Notes: generated from the sequence alone by a model not told the origin. Positions 54,962-64,000 are shown, counted from the stretch's first letter. The stretch is DNA of 64,000 bases from Leptolyngbya sp. PCC 7375 (GCF_000316115.1 NZ_JH993797.1:2776486-2840485); one strand, 5' to 3'. Translations and numbers: made by a program.

Positions 54962-55345
54962 ATGGAAAGCTCTAGCGGTTACATCTTATTGCTGGATCAG
55001 TACTGTGGCACAGAACTGATCGTCCAATCACTCTCAAACCAGGTTGAGGGCTCCGTATTTGTAGCCCATTCAGCCGATCAAGCTGTTGCCCGTATCGAAG
55101 AAAGCATTCCTTATTTAGTCATCCTCTCTGGAACTCAAAAGCACTGGTCATCAGCCTTTGTAGATCGACTAAGAGAAACTGTAAAACCCTTAGGAACAAC
55201 TATCGTAGCTCTGACCAAATCCCATGAGCCAAGCTGGCCTGTGCAAGAAGAGCATCCAGGGGTTGATGGATTTCTAGTTGAACCAATTAGTAAAGATATT
55301 CTGCATCTACTAGTGGAGTCAGCTGTAGCAAAAGCCATCTTATAG
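54962..55345 (+). CDS. Degenerate receiver-like protein
   Basis: 127 aa with the beta-alpha pattern of a receiver: YILLLDQYCG, PYLVILSGTQ, TIVALTK, VDGFLVEPIS. The acidic pocket has only one Asp (LLDQ). The phospho-Asp position is occupied by Ser (LVILSGTQ) and the conserved Lys is replaced (VEP for TKP). It is probably a phosphorylation-independent pseudo-receiver. Its partner is unknown. Confidence 0.7.
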   Translation: MESSSGYILLLDQYCGTELIVQSLSNQVEGSVFVAHSADQAVARIEESIPYLVILSGTQKHWSSAFVDRLRETVKPLGTTIVALTKSHEPSWPVQEEHPGVDGFLVEPISKDILHLLVESAVAKAIL

Positions 55346-55539
55346 ATATTAGATATACAGATGGATTACAGCTCACTGTAGGCACCCACCCTCATGTAGG
55401 GGTAGGCAAGCATATTCATGGCCTCAGCTCCATAGATAACAGTAAGCGGCTTGCCCTGCTGCAAGAGTTTCCTAATCTAGAGCTGAAAGACTCAAGCAGT
55501 TTAGCGGCTTAACAAAAAATATCCTGCGCCACTGTATCT

Positions 55540-55782
55540 GTGACATCTAAATCATTTAAATCCCAGCAAATCAGACGATTCAAGTTTTGGCGCAACCAGA
55601 GCTTGCGGGATGGCATGCAATATCAATATGCTCTTTTCCAACGAATATATACAGCAGACTATAAACAGCGCCATCAGGTTTATCAACAGGCCAGCCAGCT
55701 GGCACAACAAGGGGCTGACATACTGGTAACCTACGAAGATCAGGCATGTCACCTTTGGTTAAATCTCAAACACAAATCATAA
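55540..55782 (+). CDS. Small basic protein of unknown function
   Basis: 80 aa from a GTG. Rich in Gln, Arg and Tyr (RRFKFWRNQSLRDGMQYQYALFQRIY), with a C-terminal beta-like stretch YEDQACHLWLNLK. No family recognised; coding is plausible from length and codon pattern only. Confidence 0.45.
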   Translation: MTSKSFKSQQIRRFKFWRNQSLRDGMQYQYALFQRIYTADYKQRHQVYQQASQLAQQGADILVTYEDQACHLWLNLKHKS

Positions 55783-56365
55783 ACCATACAGCCTTGATCC
55801 TGCACACCCTTAGCCCAAATTAATTCAAACAATTACGCCATCAAACTAGCTCTACAACCGCTCTACAAATAAAAAGCACAAAAGTTTTATATTTTATTTA
55901 GTTTTTGATAGGCAAAATTAATGTGTGCATTGATACAGTCTGAAAACCCCTGAAAATAGAGGGATTGAGTCCAGAGTTGTTCATAAAAAGCCATGGATTG
56001 ATGACAACTTGCTCAAATTCCTCTGGGCGTTTTGTTGAAAGCGTGTTACTACTGTAGAAACACGGACAGCTTCAGCAGTTGGTCCTGAGTTTTTACATTG
56101 GTGGTGAAATTTCAAGCTTTGCTGACTATGGAATCCCTATTCAAAGTGTTAGCGAATGTTTACCGTTGTAAACTATGGACCTTTATGCTAGGCAGCTCGT
56201 TCACCATATCAGATAAGTCTTTCACTAATTAATAAACTTCAAGGGGTCCATCGAGTTGCCTTAGCACTTTTAATGTTGAGTCTCTAGTATGGGCCTGCTA
56301 AGTTTGGTGATCTTCTGTTTTGATATTTTGATCTGTTGCATTTGAAGGAATACGAGGAAAGCGGC
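55783..56365. other. Long leader/intergenic region before sigA
   Basis: 583 bases with no supported gene. It is AT-rich at its start (around 55870-55930) and must contain the sigA promoter or promoters. A long 5' leader is likely. I could not identify a 6S RNA, tRNA or riboswitch. Confidence 0.4.
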
Positions 56366-57496
56366 ATGACCCAAGCTAATACTGTTCTTGAGGACTTGAG
56401 GCCCAGAAATGAGCTGGATTCGCTAATCGATCCTGAGGCTGGGAAAACTTTTTCAAGTTCCGAGGAAGATATCCAGGGTGCTAAGGCTGCTAAAGGTACA
56501 ACTCGGCGTCGTAGTTCATCATCATCATCAGCTCAGTCGAAGAAAAAGCACTACACTGAAGACTCTATTCGACTTTATCTACAAGAAATTGGACGCATTC
56601 GTCTGCTAAGGGCAGAGGAAGAGATTGAATTAGCTCGTAAGATTGCTGATTTGCTGGAACTTGAGCGAATTCGCGATGATCTATCCGATGGAATGGATCA
56701 CGAGCCCGATGATGCTGATTGGGCAGCGGCTGTTGATATGCCTTTACCGGCCTTTCGTCGTCGTCTTCACCTTGGACGCCGTGCCAAGGACAAGATGGTG
56801 CAGTCTAACTTACGATTGGTGGTTTCCATCGCCAAGAAGTACATGAACCGTGGTCTATCTTTTCAGGACCTGATTCAAGAGGGCAGCTTGGGTTTGATTC
56901 GTGCTGCTGAGAAATTCGACCACGAAAAAGGTTATAAGTTTTCAACCTACGCAACTTGGTGGATTCGTCAGGCTATTACCCGTGCGATTGCTGATCAATC
57001 CCGTACTATCCGCCTGCCTGTCCACCTGTACGAAACTATTTCTCGTATCAAGAAAACCACCAAGCTTTTATCTCAAGAGCTAGGGCGTAAGCCTACCGAG
57101 GAAGAAATTGCTACTCGGATGGAAATGACCATCGAGAAACTACGTTTTATTGCTAAATCTGCTCAGTTGCCCATTTCTTTGGAAACGCCCATTGGTAAAG
57201 AGGAAGATTCACGTCTAGGTGACTTTATTGAATCAGACGGTGAAACTCCTGAGGACGAAGTATCCAAGAGCCTTTTACGCGAAGATTTGGAAGGCGTCTT
57301 AAGTACGTTGAGTCCCCGCGAGCGCGATGTGCTGCGTCTACGTTACGGTTTGGATGATGGTCGTATGAAGACATTGGAGGAAATCGGCCAAATCTTCAAT
57401 GTGACTCGTGAGCGTATTCGTCAGATTGAGGCCAAGGCCCTTCGTAAGCTGCGTCATCCTAACCGCAACAGTGTTCTGAAAGAGTACATCCGCTAA
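56366..57496 (+). CDS. sigA: Principal RNA polymerase sigma factor SigA/RpoD
   Basis: 376 aa from the ATG at 56366 after GAGGAAAG. Region 1.2 is YTEDSIRLYLQEIGRIRLL. Region 2 has NLRLVVSIAKKYMNRGLSFQDLIQEG and FSTYATWWIRQAITRAIADQSRTIRLPVH. Region 4 ends with LEEIGQIFNVTRERIRQIEAKALRKLRHP. The N-terminus has a Ser-rich basic stretch before region 1.2, and region 1.1 is short as in cyanobacteria. It is the group 1 sigma factor that directs housekeeping transcription. Confidence 0.95.
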   Translation: MTQANTVLEDLRPRNELDSLIDPEAGKTFSSSEEDIQGAKAAKGTTRRRSSSSSSAQSKKKHYTEDSIRLYLQEIGRIRLLRAEEEIELARKIADLLELERIRDDLSDGMDHEPDDADWAAAVDMPLPAFRRRLHLGRRAKDKMVQSNLRLVVSIAKKYMNRGLSFQDLIQEGSLGLIRAAEKFDHEKGYKFSTYATWWIRQAITRAIADQSRTIRLPVHLYETISRIKKTTKLLSQELGRKPTEEEIATRMEMTIEKLRFIAKSAQLPISLETPIGKEEDSRLGDFIESDGETPEDEVSKSLLREDLEGVLSTLSPRERDVLRLRYGLDDGRMKTLEEIGQIFNVTRERIRQIEAKALRKLRHPNRNSVLKEYIR

Positions 57497-57529
57497 GGAT
57501 TTACTGTAGCAAGCACATATTCATTAGTT

Positions 57530-57563
57530 CAGGCTTGAAGGAATCCTTCAGGCCTGTTTCTTA
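57530..57563 (+). terminator. Rho-independent terminator after sigA
   Basis: Arms CAGGCTTGAAGGA (57530-57542) and TCCTTCAGGCCTG (57544-57556) pair over 13 bases with one or two G-T pairs, followed by TTTCTTA. Confidence 0.8.
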
Positions 57564-57778
57564 TGCTTGGGTCGACAGACATTGAGCGTAGCCGCCGAGT
57601 CTCAGCATTATTTTTGCCATTGCTGAACCTCGAGGGGATTTAATCTGGGAAATACTGATGTAGGGCAATCCTGCCAAATCGATTCATCTCCTAAATCAGC
57701 AACGGCTTATTTTTATGGGGTGATTAGAGCATCCTGTTACCTGTTTCAAAACCAAGTGGACAAAAAGACAGTTTTGTT

Positions 57779-57812
57779 GGTACTGTTGTTCTTATAGGGG
57801 TACGCTTGTTCC
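57779..57812 (+). promoter_or_regulatory. Two tandem LexA boxes upstream of lexA
   Basis: Two sequences match the cyanobacterial LexA consensus RGTACNNNDGTWCB at every position: GGTACTGTTGTTCT at 57779-57792 and GGTACGCTTGTTCC at 57799-57812. Their starts are 20 bases apart, about two helical turns, so two dimers would sit on the same face. They end 26 bases before the lexA ATG, a position suited to autorepression. Confidence 0.82.
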
Positions 57813-57838
57813 CTTATGGTTCGTCCTGTGAGTAACCC

Positions 57839-58444
57839 ATGGAACCTCTTACTAACGCTCAAGAGGAGCTGTATAACTGGTTGGCTGATTACATTCGTGA
57901 GCATCAGCATTCTCCCTCCATTCGTCAAATGATGAGGGCTATGGGGCTAAAGTCCCCAGCTCCTATTCAAAGCCGTCTCGATCACCTCAGAAAGAAAGGC
58001 TACATTGACTGGAATGAGGGTAAAGCTAGAACAATTCGGATCTTGCAGGGTGGGGGAGTCCCTGTGAAAGGAACCATTGCTGCGGGCTCAATGGTTGAAG
58101 TTTTTGCAGACGTTGCTGAAGAACACCTTGATCTCTCCTCATTACCTATTAAGTCGCGTGATTACGCTTTGCGCGTGCGCGGCGATAGCATGATCGACGC
58201 ACTCATTGATAACGGCGACTTTGTCATCATGCGTCCAGTGGAAGATCCCAACAGCATTCGTGATGGCACCATTGTGGCTGCCCGGGTAGAAAGCGCTACC
58301 ACCCTTAAGTATTTGTATCGTCAGGGTGATGATGTAGTGCTTAAGCCTGCTAATTCTAACTATGAGCCTATGGTTTATCCAGCTCAAGAAGTTGATATTC
58401 AAGGTCGCTTATTAGCTGTTTGGCGTAGCCAAGATTTGATTTAA
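57839..58444 (+). CDS. lexA: LexA repressor with intact self-cleavage residues
   Basis: 201 aa. An N-terminal winged helix (PSIRQMMRAMGLKSPAPIQSRL) and a C-terminal S24 peptidase domain. The cleavage bond Ala82-Gly83 (TIAAGSM), nucleophile Ser117 (GDSMID) and Lys157 (TTLKYLY) are all present. It should therefore respond to RecA by self-cleavage, unlike the Synechocystis PCC 6803 protein, which lacks these residues. The upstream boxes imply that it controls its own gene. Confidence 0.93.
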   Translation: MEPLTNAQEELYNWLADYIREHQHSPSIRQMMRAMGLKSPAPIQSRLDHLRKKGYIDWNEGKARTIRILQGGGVPVKGTIAAGSMVEVFADVAEEHLDLSSLPIKSRDYALRVRGDSMIDALIDNGDFVIMRPVEDPNSIRDGTIVAARVESATTLKYLYRQGDDVVLKPANSNYEPMVYPAQEVDIQGRLLAVWRSQDLI

Positions 58445-58589
58445 TCTCAACTTTAGGGCCACTGATAGCTGGTTTATAGAAGCTATTGCCACGTTTTAAT
58501 GCTTAGGCATTGAAACCTCAATTGTTCGCTCAGTTCCAGGGTCGTTGCTCTACTAAACTAGAGTCGCACAGGATTGAGCAAGACTATCT

Positions 58590-60230
58590 ATGGTGAATTT
58601 GTCGGGGATACCTTGGCGGCGTTGGCAATTAATAGTAATTGCGATCGCACTATTATGCCTTAGCCTTGGTATCAACAGCTGTAGCCAGCTATCCTCAGAT
58701 GCAAATCAACCGTCCCATCTTTCAAGCAGTGAAACCCTAGCGTTTGTTCCAAAGCATTCACTGTTAACAGCATTAGTGAGTACTGATGTTAAACCTGGCA
58801 AAGATTGGGAGAAATCTGACGTTTTCAAGGCTTTATCACAGGCTAGGGACCAACTAATAGCTGCCTTTGATTTTAATCTCGATGAAGATGTTCGTCCCTG
58901 GCTAGGGCAAGACATTGCCTTTGCAATCACGAATAAAGATCTTGATCAAGATAACAGTAATGGTCGTCAGGTTGGATACCTTTTAGTGGTTGATGCAGAT
59001 GACGGTGATCGACTACGTGAATTCTTAGAGCTGTTTTGGCAGCGACAAACTATTGCGGGCACTAAACCTGTTTTCACCCAGGCCAGTGGAGTGCCCATCA
59101 TTGCTGGTCAGCTAGCCAAAACACAGCAGCAGATAGCCACCGCAGTTATAAGTGGGAGTAGGCTGCTGGTTGCCAACAATATAAAAGTTTTACAACAGAG
59201 CCTGCGTGTTGCCCAGACGCCTACTTTGCAGCTCTCACAATCCGAATGCTGTACACCAGTCTGGCTAAGTTTACGCATTCCGGACCTTGTTGATTGGCTA
59301 GGGTTAGCCACGCCAACAGAGCTACGATTTATGTCGGCACTTCAATGGCAGCAGCTAACTGCCACAGCGACATTTCATCAACAGCAACTAGTAATCAGCA
59401 GTCAATTACAGACCCTGAATAATAGGGCATTTTTAGATAAATCAGCCGCTAACTCAACAGACCAGAGTTCTAAATCAAAGGCCACTACCAATATCTCTGA
59501 ACAGTATTTACCCGCATCACTGGCTTGGGGAGCAACAGGGCACGATTTACGACCTTTATGGCTGGCAGTACAAAGTGAACTGAGCCATTATCAACAGCTA
59601 CCGGCTCCACTCCAACTGGCACAGGAACGGCTGTCTACACAGTTAGCCCAGACACTCTCACAACCGCTTGCTCAGCTTCTAGCTAGCCACTATGCAATGG
59701 GTCAATTAAACGATGGCTCTTGGTTAATGGCTGTGGAGAATCCTGACCCAAGGTTAATCAGTCAGCTGGATGCAATTGCGACAGACCAAGGTTTAACAGT
59801 CAGTCAGTTCACCCTAGGTAATCAAGCTGTCACAGCATGGAGTCGATTAAAAACTCGGGTAGCAAACAGCCGTAATCGAGAAACTACGGTTGAAACCGAC
59901 CTTTTAGCCCTCCATACTAATGTGGATGCACACACTATTTTTTCGACTTCCATTGATGGTTTAACTGCCGCTTTAGAAGCTCCAGACAACAGACTGTCAG
60001 ATACGCGAAGGTTCCAAAACACTATGTCATCAATGGCTATCCCTGACCAAGGATATTTATATGGAACTTGGAACGAACTGGAACGTCTTCTAGCTAGTAA
60101 TCGTTGGTTTTCCTTGATAGAACCCATTTTACAGCCATGGAATCAGTCAATTGATGCGATCGCAATCACTGGCAATCAGCCAACAGTTAATCAATCAGCC
60201 GGAAAAATCTCAATTCTGTTGAAGGATTAA
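58590..60230 (+). CDS. DUF3352 family protein, probable lipoprotein
   Basis: 546 aa. The N-terminal hydrophobic stretch (LIVIAIALLCLSLGINSCSQ) ends in a lipobox-like INSC, so the mature protein may be lipidated. The body matches DUF3352: TLAFVPKHSLLTALVSTD, LGQDIAFAIT, and DQGYLYGTWNELERLL near the C-terminus. No function is known. It lies downstream of lexA, but no LexA box was seen here. Confidence 0.8.
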   Translation: MVNLSGIPWRRWQLIVIAIALLCLSLGINSCSQLSSDANQPSHLSSSETLAFVPKHSLLTALVSTDVKPGKDWEKSDVFKALSQARDQLIAAFDFNLDEDVRPWLGQDIAFAITNKDLDQDNSNGRQVGYLLVVDADDGDRLREFLELFWQRQTIAGTKPVFTQASGVPIIAGQLAKTQQQIATAVISGSRLLVANNIKVLQQSLRVAQTPTLQLSQSECCTPVWLSLRIPDLVDWLGLATPTELRFMSALQWQQLTATATFHQQQLVISSQLQTLNNRAFLDKSAANSTDQSSKSKATTNISEQYLPASLAWGATGHDLRPLWLAVQSELSHYQQLPAPLQLAQERLSTQLAQTLSQPLAQLLASHYAMGQLNDGSWLMAVENPDPRLISQLDAIATDQGLTVSQFTLGNQAVTAWSRLKTRVANSRNRETTVETDLLALHTNVDAHTIFSTSIDGLTAALEAPDNRLSDTRRFQNTMSSMAIPDQGYLYGTWNELERLLASNRWFSLIEPILQPWNQSIDAIAITGNQPTVNQSAGKISILLKD

Positions 60231-60394
60231 GTGTTCTAAACTGCAACCATGGCTATCTAAGACTGACAGCCTAACGTACAAGGGGACGCACACTTGTCTA
60301 TTGCTTCAGTTCAACAGCTCCCAATGGCGAACTGAGCAAAAGTGCAAGTTTTGAACATCTGTAAAGCTAAACTATAGTTTATTGATATTAAGCC

Positions 60395-60727
60395 ATGACA
60401 ATCTCTATGGACTTAGGTGTTCATGTAATTGAGCCGAGCGGTATCTTAGACGGAACTCAAACTTCGGCATTTCGCCAGCAAGTTGATGAAGCTCTAGAAA
60501 AAGGTGCCAAAGTATTGCTAATTGACCTGAAAGACATCACTTTTGTAGACAGTTCAGGTCTGGGCGTTTTAGTCGCCTGTTTGAAAAATGCACGTACAGC
60601 TGGATGCAACATGTACGTTTGTTCTATCAACGATCAAATCCGCATGCTGTTTGAACTAACCAGCATGGATAGGGTCTTTGAAATTTTTGAGGACCGAGCA
60701 GCGTTTAAGGCAGGTGTTCTCAAATAG
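60395..60727 (+). CDS. STAS-domain anti-sigma factor antagonist
   Basis: 110 aa, a single STAS domain with the phosphorylation-site pattern DITFVDSSGLGVLVACLK. It resembles the SpoIIAA/RsbV type, in which phosphorylation at that Ser controls binding to an anti-sigma kinase. No kinase or phosphatase is adjacent. Confidence 0.9.
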   Translation: MTISMDLGVHVIEPSGILDGTQTSAFRQQVDEALEKGAKVLLIDLKDITFVDSSGLGVLVACLKNARTAGCNMYVCSINDQIRMLFELTSMDRVFEIFEDRAAFKAGVLK

Positions 60728-60873
60728 TCTTGATCCAACATTCAGTTGCTTCAGTACTTGTAGCCCTTTGCTCTGTCAGGGGGCTATTGCTTTTATAAAT
60801 GCGAGTAAGTTCACCACTCTGGGCTAGATTGAGTAGACTAAGACATAGGCGTTCTTAAATCTATTGCAAATCT

Positions 60874-61548
60874 ATGGTGTTTTTTGGACTTGGTAGCTTA
60901 GGCAAAAAAGGCACAATGCCGTCTACTACTGAAGCATTGCCAGGTCGTTCTGATAAGATGCCTGTACCTAAGCAGCATTACGTTAACCACAATCCTTTAC
61001 AGCCACCGTTTCCCGATGGCATGCAGACAGCAATGTTTGGTCTGGGTTGTTTCTGGGGAGCTGAACGCCGCTTTTGGCAACAAAAAGGCGTATTTTCAAC
61101 ATCCGTAGGCTATAGCGCTGGTTACACCCCTAACCCCACCTATCGAGAAGTTTGTTCCGGGATGACCGGACATAACGAAGTTGTGTTGGTGGTGTTTGAT
61201 GCCAACGTGATTAGCTACGAGCAACTGCTAAAAGTATTTTGGGAAAGCCATAACCCTACTCAAGGTATGCGCCAGGGTAACGATGTAGGAACCCAGTACC
61301 GGTCTGGAATTTATACCTACTCTCCTGAGCAAAAAGCCGCTGCTGAGAAGTCCTTAGCCATGTATCAAGAGGCACTGACCCAGGCTGGCCATGGCACCAT
61401 CACAACCGAAATTTTGGATGCGCCTGAATTCTACTATGCTGAAGATTATCATCAGCAGTATTTAGCGAAGAATCCTGGCGGTTACTGTGGTCTTGGTGGC
61501 ACCAATGTGGCTTGCCCCATTGGTATGGGTGTGGCATCCGATAGTTAA
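60874..61548 (+). CDS. msrA: Peptide methionine-S-sulfoxide reductase MsrA
   Basis: 224 aa. The catalytic motif GLGCFWGAERRFW is present. GYSAGYTPNPTYREVCSGMTGHNEVV and DVGTQYRSGIYTY are the conserved blocks. C-terminal Cys residues (GGYCGLGG, NVACPIG) may act as resolving cysteines. An N-terminal extension of about 40 residues precedes the catalytic domain. It reduces methionine-S-sulfoxide in oxidised proteins. Confidence 0.93.
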   Translation: MVFFGLGSLGKKGTMPSTTEALPGRSDKMPVPKQHYVNHNPLQPPFPDGMQTAMFGLGCFWGAERRFWQQKGVFSTSVGYSAGYTPNPTYREVCSGMTGHNEVVLVVFDANVISYEQLLKVFWESHNPTQGMRQGNDVGTQYRSGIYTYSPEQKAAAEKSLAMYQEALTQAGHGTITTEILDAPEFYYAEDYHQQYLAKNPGGYCGLGGTNVACPIGMGVASDS

Positions 61549-61685
61549 TCGACGGTTTCATCCATAACAGATAGCTAAAGTAATCCCCTCTGTCAAATGG
61601 ATGTTCCATAGGGGGGACTAGCTTGTGACTAAAGCTGTCCCTGTTTCCCAACAAACAACAAACGGTCATCAAGCTTCACTCAAAC

Positions 61686-62678
61686 CTAAAACTGCTTGAG
61701 AAAGCGTAGATCGCTGGCATACAACCGACGAATATCATCAATCTGGCTTTGTACCATCGCCAGGCGTTCAACCCCCAGACCAGCTGCAAAGCCGCTGTAA
61801 ACCTCAGGATCATAGCCAACAGCCTTAAGCACATTGGGGTCAATCATGCCGCACCCAAGCACTTCTAACCACTTGCCCTTCCATTTCACATCCACTTCGG
61901 CTGAGGGCTCAGTAAATGGGAAATAGCTGGGCCGTAATCTGACCTCAATCTCACCAAATAAAGCCTCTAAAAAGAGTTGGATCGTGCCGCGTAAATCGGC
62001 AAATGTGATGTTTTTATCAACAGCAAAAAATTCTATTTGATGGAACACTGCCGCATGAGTTGCATCAACTGTATCGCGACGATAGCAGCGCCCCGTAGCC
62101 AAGGCCCGTAACGGCGGCTCATGATTTTCCATGTACCGGATTTGGGTATTGGACGTATGGGTACGCATCATCTTGCCGTTGGGCAAATAGAGGGTATCCT
62201 GCATATCCCGAGCAGGGTGGTCAGGTAAGAAATTAAGGGCTTCAAAGTTGTAATAGTCCTCTTCGATTTCAGGTCCACTGGCCACCGTATACCCAAGGCC
62301 CACAAAAATATCGGTAATCTGGTCAATAATGCTGTTGATAGGGTGAATCCTTCCCTGGGGTAAGTATGTTCCAGGCATTGACACGTCTAGGGTTTCAGCC
62401 TCTAGCTGCGCTTGGATTTTGGCATCTTGCAAAGCGGTTTTACGCTCGTCAATGCTAGTTTGCAGCACTGTCTTGACCTGATTAGCCAAGGCCCCTATGC
62501 GAGGGCGATCTTCGGCAGAGAGTTTGCCCATACCGCCTAAGATTTTGGAAAGCTTACCTTTTTTGCCCAAATAGCTCACCCGAAACTGGTCGAGTTCGTC
62601 TAGGTTGCTTAAGGTTGCGATCTCATCGCTGGCTTCTTGCTGTAATGTACTCAGTTGCTGCTCTAGGTCGGTGGTCAT
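61686..62678 (-). CDS. pheS: Phenylalanine-tRNA ligase alpha subunit
   Basis: 330 aa from the ATG at 62676-62678 (MTTDLEQQL). The N-terminal coiled coil is followed by motif 2 (RCYRRDTVDATHAAVFHQIEFF) and motif 3 (GFAAGLGVERLAMV) of class II synthetases, with GCGMIDPNVL. PheT is not adjacent, as is usual in cyanobacteria. It is divergent from surE with a 71-base gap. Confidence 0.95.
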   Translation of the reverse strand: MTTDLEQQLSTLQQEASDEIATLSNLDELDQFRVSYLGKKGKLSKILGGMGKLSAEDRPRIGALANQVKTVLQTSIDERKTALQDAKIQAQLEAETLDVSMPGTYLPQGRIHPINSIIDQITDIFVGLGYTVASGPEIEEDYYNFEALNFLPDHPARDMQDTLYLPNGKMMRTHTSNTQIRYMENHEPPLRALATGRCYRRDTVDATHAAVFHQIEFFAVDKNITFADLRGTIQLFLEALFGEIEVRLRPSYFPFTEPSAEVDVKWKGKWLEVLGCGMIDPNVLKAVGYDPEVYSGFAAGLGVERLAMVQSQIDDIRRLYASDLRFLKQF

Positions 62679-62749
62679 ACTGGCCAAAAAGTTGAAACGG
62701 GAGGGGCACAAAAGACAACCTTTAGTCTACACCTAAGCTTTGATTCCCT

Positions 62750-63583
62750 ATGAAACTATTAATCAGCAACGATGACGGTATTTTCGCCACTGGCATTCGT
62801 ACCCTCGCCAATACCCTGGCATCCAAGGGTCATGACGTGACCGTAGTCTGTCCCGACCGTGAAAGATCCGCCACAGGTCACGGCATTACGATGCACCGCC
62901 CGATTCGAGCCGAACAGGTCCCCTCTGTTTACCATGAAAGCATTCAGGCATGGGCCTGTTCAGGTACCCCAGCCGATTGTGTAAAACTTGCCCTCGACGC
63001 CCTGTTAGACACAGCACCTGATTGCGTACTTTCAGGCATTAATCACGGGGCCAATTTAGGTAATGATGTCCTCTACTCAGGCACCGTATCAGCAGCCATG
63101 GAAGGCTTGCTAGAGGGCATCCCCAGTGTAGCCCTTAGCTTAGCCAGTTTTCATTATTCAGATTTTCAACCTGCAGCAGATTATGCCTGCCAGTTAGTGC
63201 AAACGCTGACACAGCTCGATCAGCCATTACTCCTCAACCTCAATATTCCACCTATAACGAAATCCAAAATACAGGGAATAACGGTAACCCGCCTAGGGAT
63301 ACGTCGGTACCGAGATCTTTTTGAGAAACGTATTGATCCCCGTGGAAAAACCTATTACTGGCTGGCAGGAGAAGTCTTAGAAGAAAGTGACAGCGAACTA
63401 TCCCATGGCTTACCCAATAGTTTGAATCAGGCGCAGACTATTGACTTTATGCATCGGTTTACCACCGACGTAAAAGCGATTAAAGCTGGCTATATTACAG
63501 TCACACCTCTACACTACGACCTCACAGCTTATAGTGACTTAGCGAGCCTACAAAGCCATTTACCTCAGCTGCTGCCTTGCTAG
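62750..63583 (+). CDS. surE: 5'/3'-nucleotidase SurE
   Basis: 277 aa. The family start LLISNDDGIFATGIRTL with the metal-binding DD pair is present, as are VVCPDRERSATGHGIT, SGINHGANLGNDVLYSGTVSAAMEG and ALS. It dephosphorylates nucleoside monophosphates and may have exopolyphosphatase activity. Confidence 0.93.
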   Translation: MKLLISNDDGIFATGIRTLANTLASKGHDVTVVCPDRERSATGHGITMHRPIRAEQVPSVYHESIQAWACSGTPADCVKLALDALLDTAPDCVLSGINHGANLGNDVLYSGTVSAAMEGLLEGIPSVALSLASFHYSDFQPAADYACQLVQTLTQLDQPLLLNLNIPPITKSKIQGITVTRLGIRRYRDLFEKRIDPRGKTYYWLAGEVLEESDSELSHGLPNSLNQAQTIDFMHRFTTDVKAIKAGYITVTPLHYDLTAYSDLASLQSHLPQLLPC

Positions 63584-63927
63584 CAAGAAGAGGAATGCCT
63601 TGCGCCTACTTTCGATAAAGCTTTGGGCAAACTGGCTGTAAGCAAGATGGCCTAACCTAAAATGCTTATTCAAACGCCCAACAATGCGATGAAGTCAGCT
63701 CGGATGTAAAAATCTTAACGATGGCCAATGTGCGCACTATGGCTTGATCTATAAAGACAGTCTGGGTTTACAAGCGATTTGTATGGATCACTGGGTAAGA
63801 TTACTCCTGATTACCATCTATTTCTCTAGAAAAAAGGGGGATACGCTACGCTAATGGGTTTAACCACTCTCGTCAATAGCCATTCAGCAAGATTCGCGTC
63901 CCTCATTAACGTCATTATTAGCCACTG
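63584..63927. other. Intergenic region, nothing recognised
   Basis: 344 bases between surE and the last gene. Short open stretches read like fragments (for example DHWVRLLLITIYFSR around 63790-63835) but no full frame, repeat or RNA gene is supported. Confidence 0.35.
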
Positions 63928-64000
63928 ATGTCCGACTCGAATGCTCAATTTACGATTCACTTTTGGGGAGTACGAGGCAGTATCCCCTGTCCTGGTGCAG
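63928..64000 (+). CDS. Metallo-beta-lactamase-fold hydrolase (5' end only)
   Basis: Only 24 codons are visible. They include FTIHFWGVRGSIPCPGA, a characteristic beginning of a family of MBL-fold metal-dependent hydrolases, some fused to receivers in cyanobacteria. The metal-binding HxHxDH motif lies beyond the window. Confidence 0.7.
   Translation, partial: MSDSNAQFTIHFWGVRGSIPCPGA

Overview
The window comes from a cyanobacterial chromosome. By eye, the octamer GCGATCGC (HIP1) recurs every few kilobases from about 28 kb onward. Several genes are typical of the phylum: an HHL1-like thylakoid protein, a PATAN-REC response regulator in a Pix/Hmp-type taxis operon, DUF4058 and DUF3352 proteins, a group 1 SigA and ThyX. 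I cannot name the genus from sequence alone.

Layout. 1-1,852 (minus strand) is a RiPP locus: a radical SAM enzyme of the GrrM/OscB type (C-terminus off the window), a decayed copy of a precursor gene, and an intact 138-aa precursor. The precursor's C-terminus is seven contiguous W-x-x triplets. 2,192-9,128 (minus) is an overlapping two-gene unit: a 457-aa P-loop ATPase and a 1,856-aa STAND-type NTPase with 14 near-identical WD40 repeats. 9.5-14.2 kb holds a sulfotransferase, a BCS1-like AAA ATPase, a membrane protein of unknown role, and a PIN-domain protein coupled to an unrecognised partner. 14.3-19.2 kb holds RarD, HHL1-like, an RluA-type pseudouridine synthase with a palindromic repeat at its 5' end, an aspartase-like lyase and a SWIM protein.

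19,244-25,725 is one ancestral 615-aa gene broken by nested transposons. A DUF6399-type element (23-bp ends, 8-bp target duplication) inserted into it. An IS21-family element (2,865 bp, 5-bp target duplication) then inserted into the first element's transposase. Removing both restores every reading frame at the junctions. Both transposases also carry point damage.

25.8-36.2 kb is mostly housekeeping: RluA, Lnt, CysH, a methyltransferase, LysR, Ppx/GppA, a Bax-inhibitor-1 protein, ParA, TsaE and an EVE protein. An Amt transporter follows. 38.0-47.0 kb is a six-gene chemotaxis-like operon: PATAN-REC, CheY, CheW, an MCP with GAF, a CheA hybrid, and a second CheW-like protein. This type of operon controls type IV pilus motility. 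49.1-51.6 kb makes UDP-glucuronate and UDP-xylose for surface polysaccharide (UXS then Ugd). The remainder is a dynamin-like or Era-like GTPase, ThyX, SigA, LexA with two tandem LexA boxes, a DUF3352 lipoprotein, a STAS protein, MsrA, PheS, SurE and the first codons of a metallo-beta-lactamase-fold protein.

The strongest candidate for something unusual is the W-triplet precursor with its radical SAM enzyme. Next are the STAND/WD40 pair, the PIN pair, and the tandem LexA operator. I saw no CRISPR array, rRNA or convincing tRNA.
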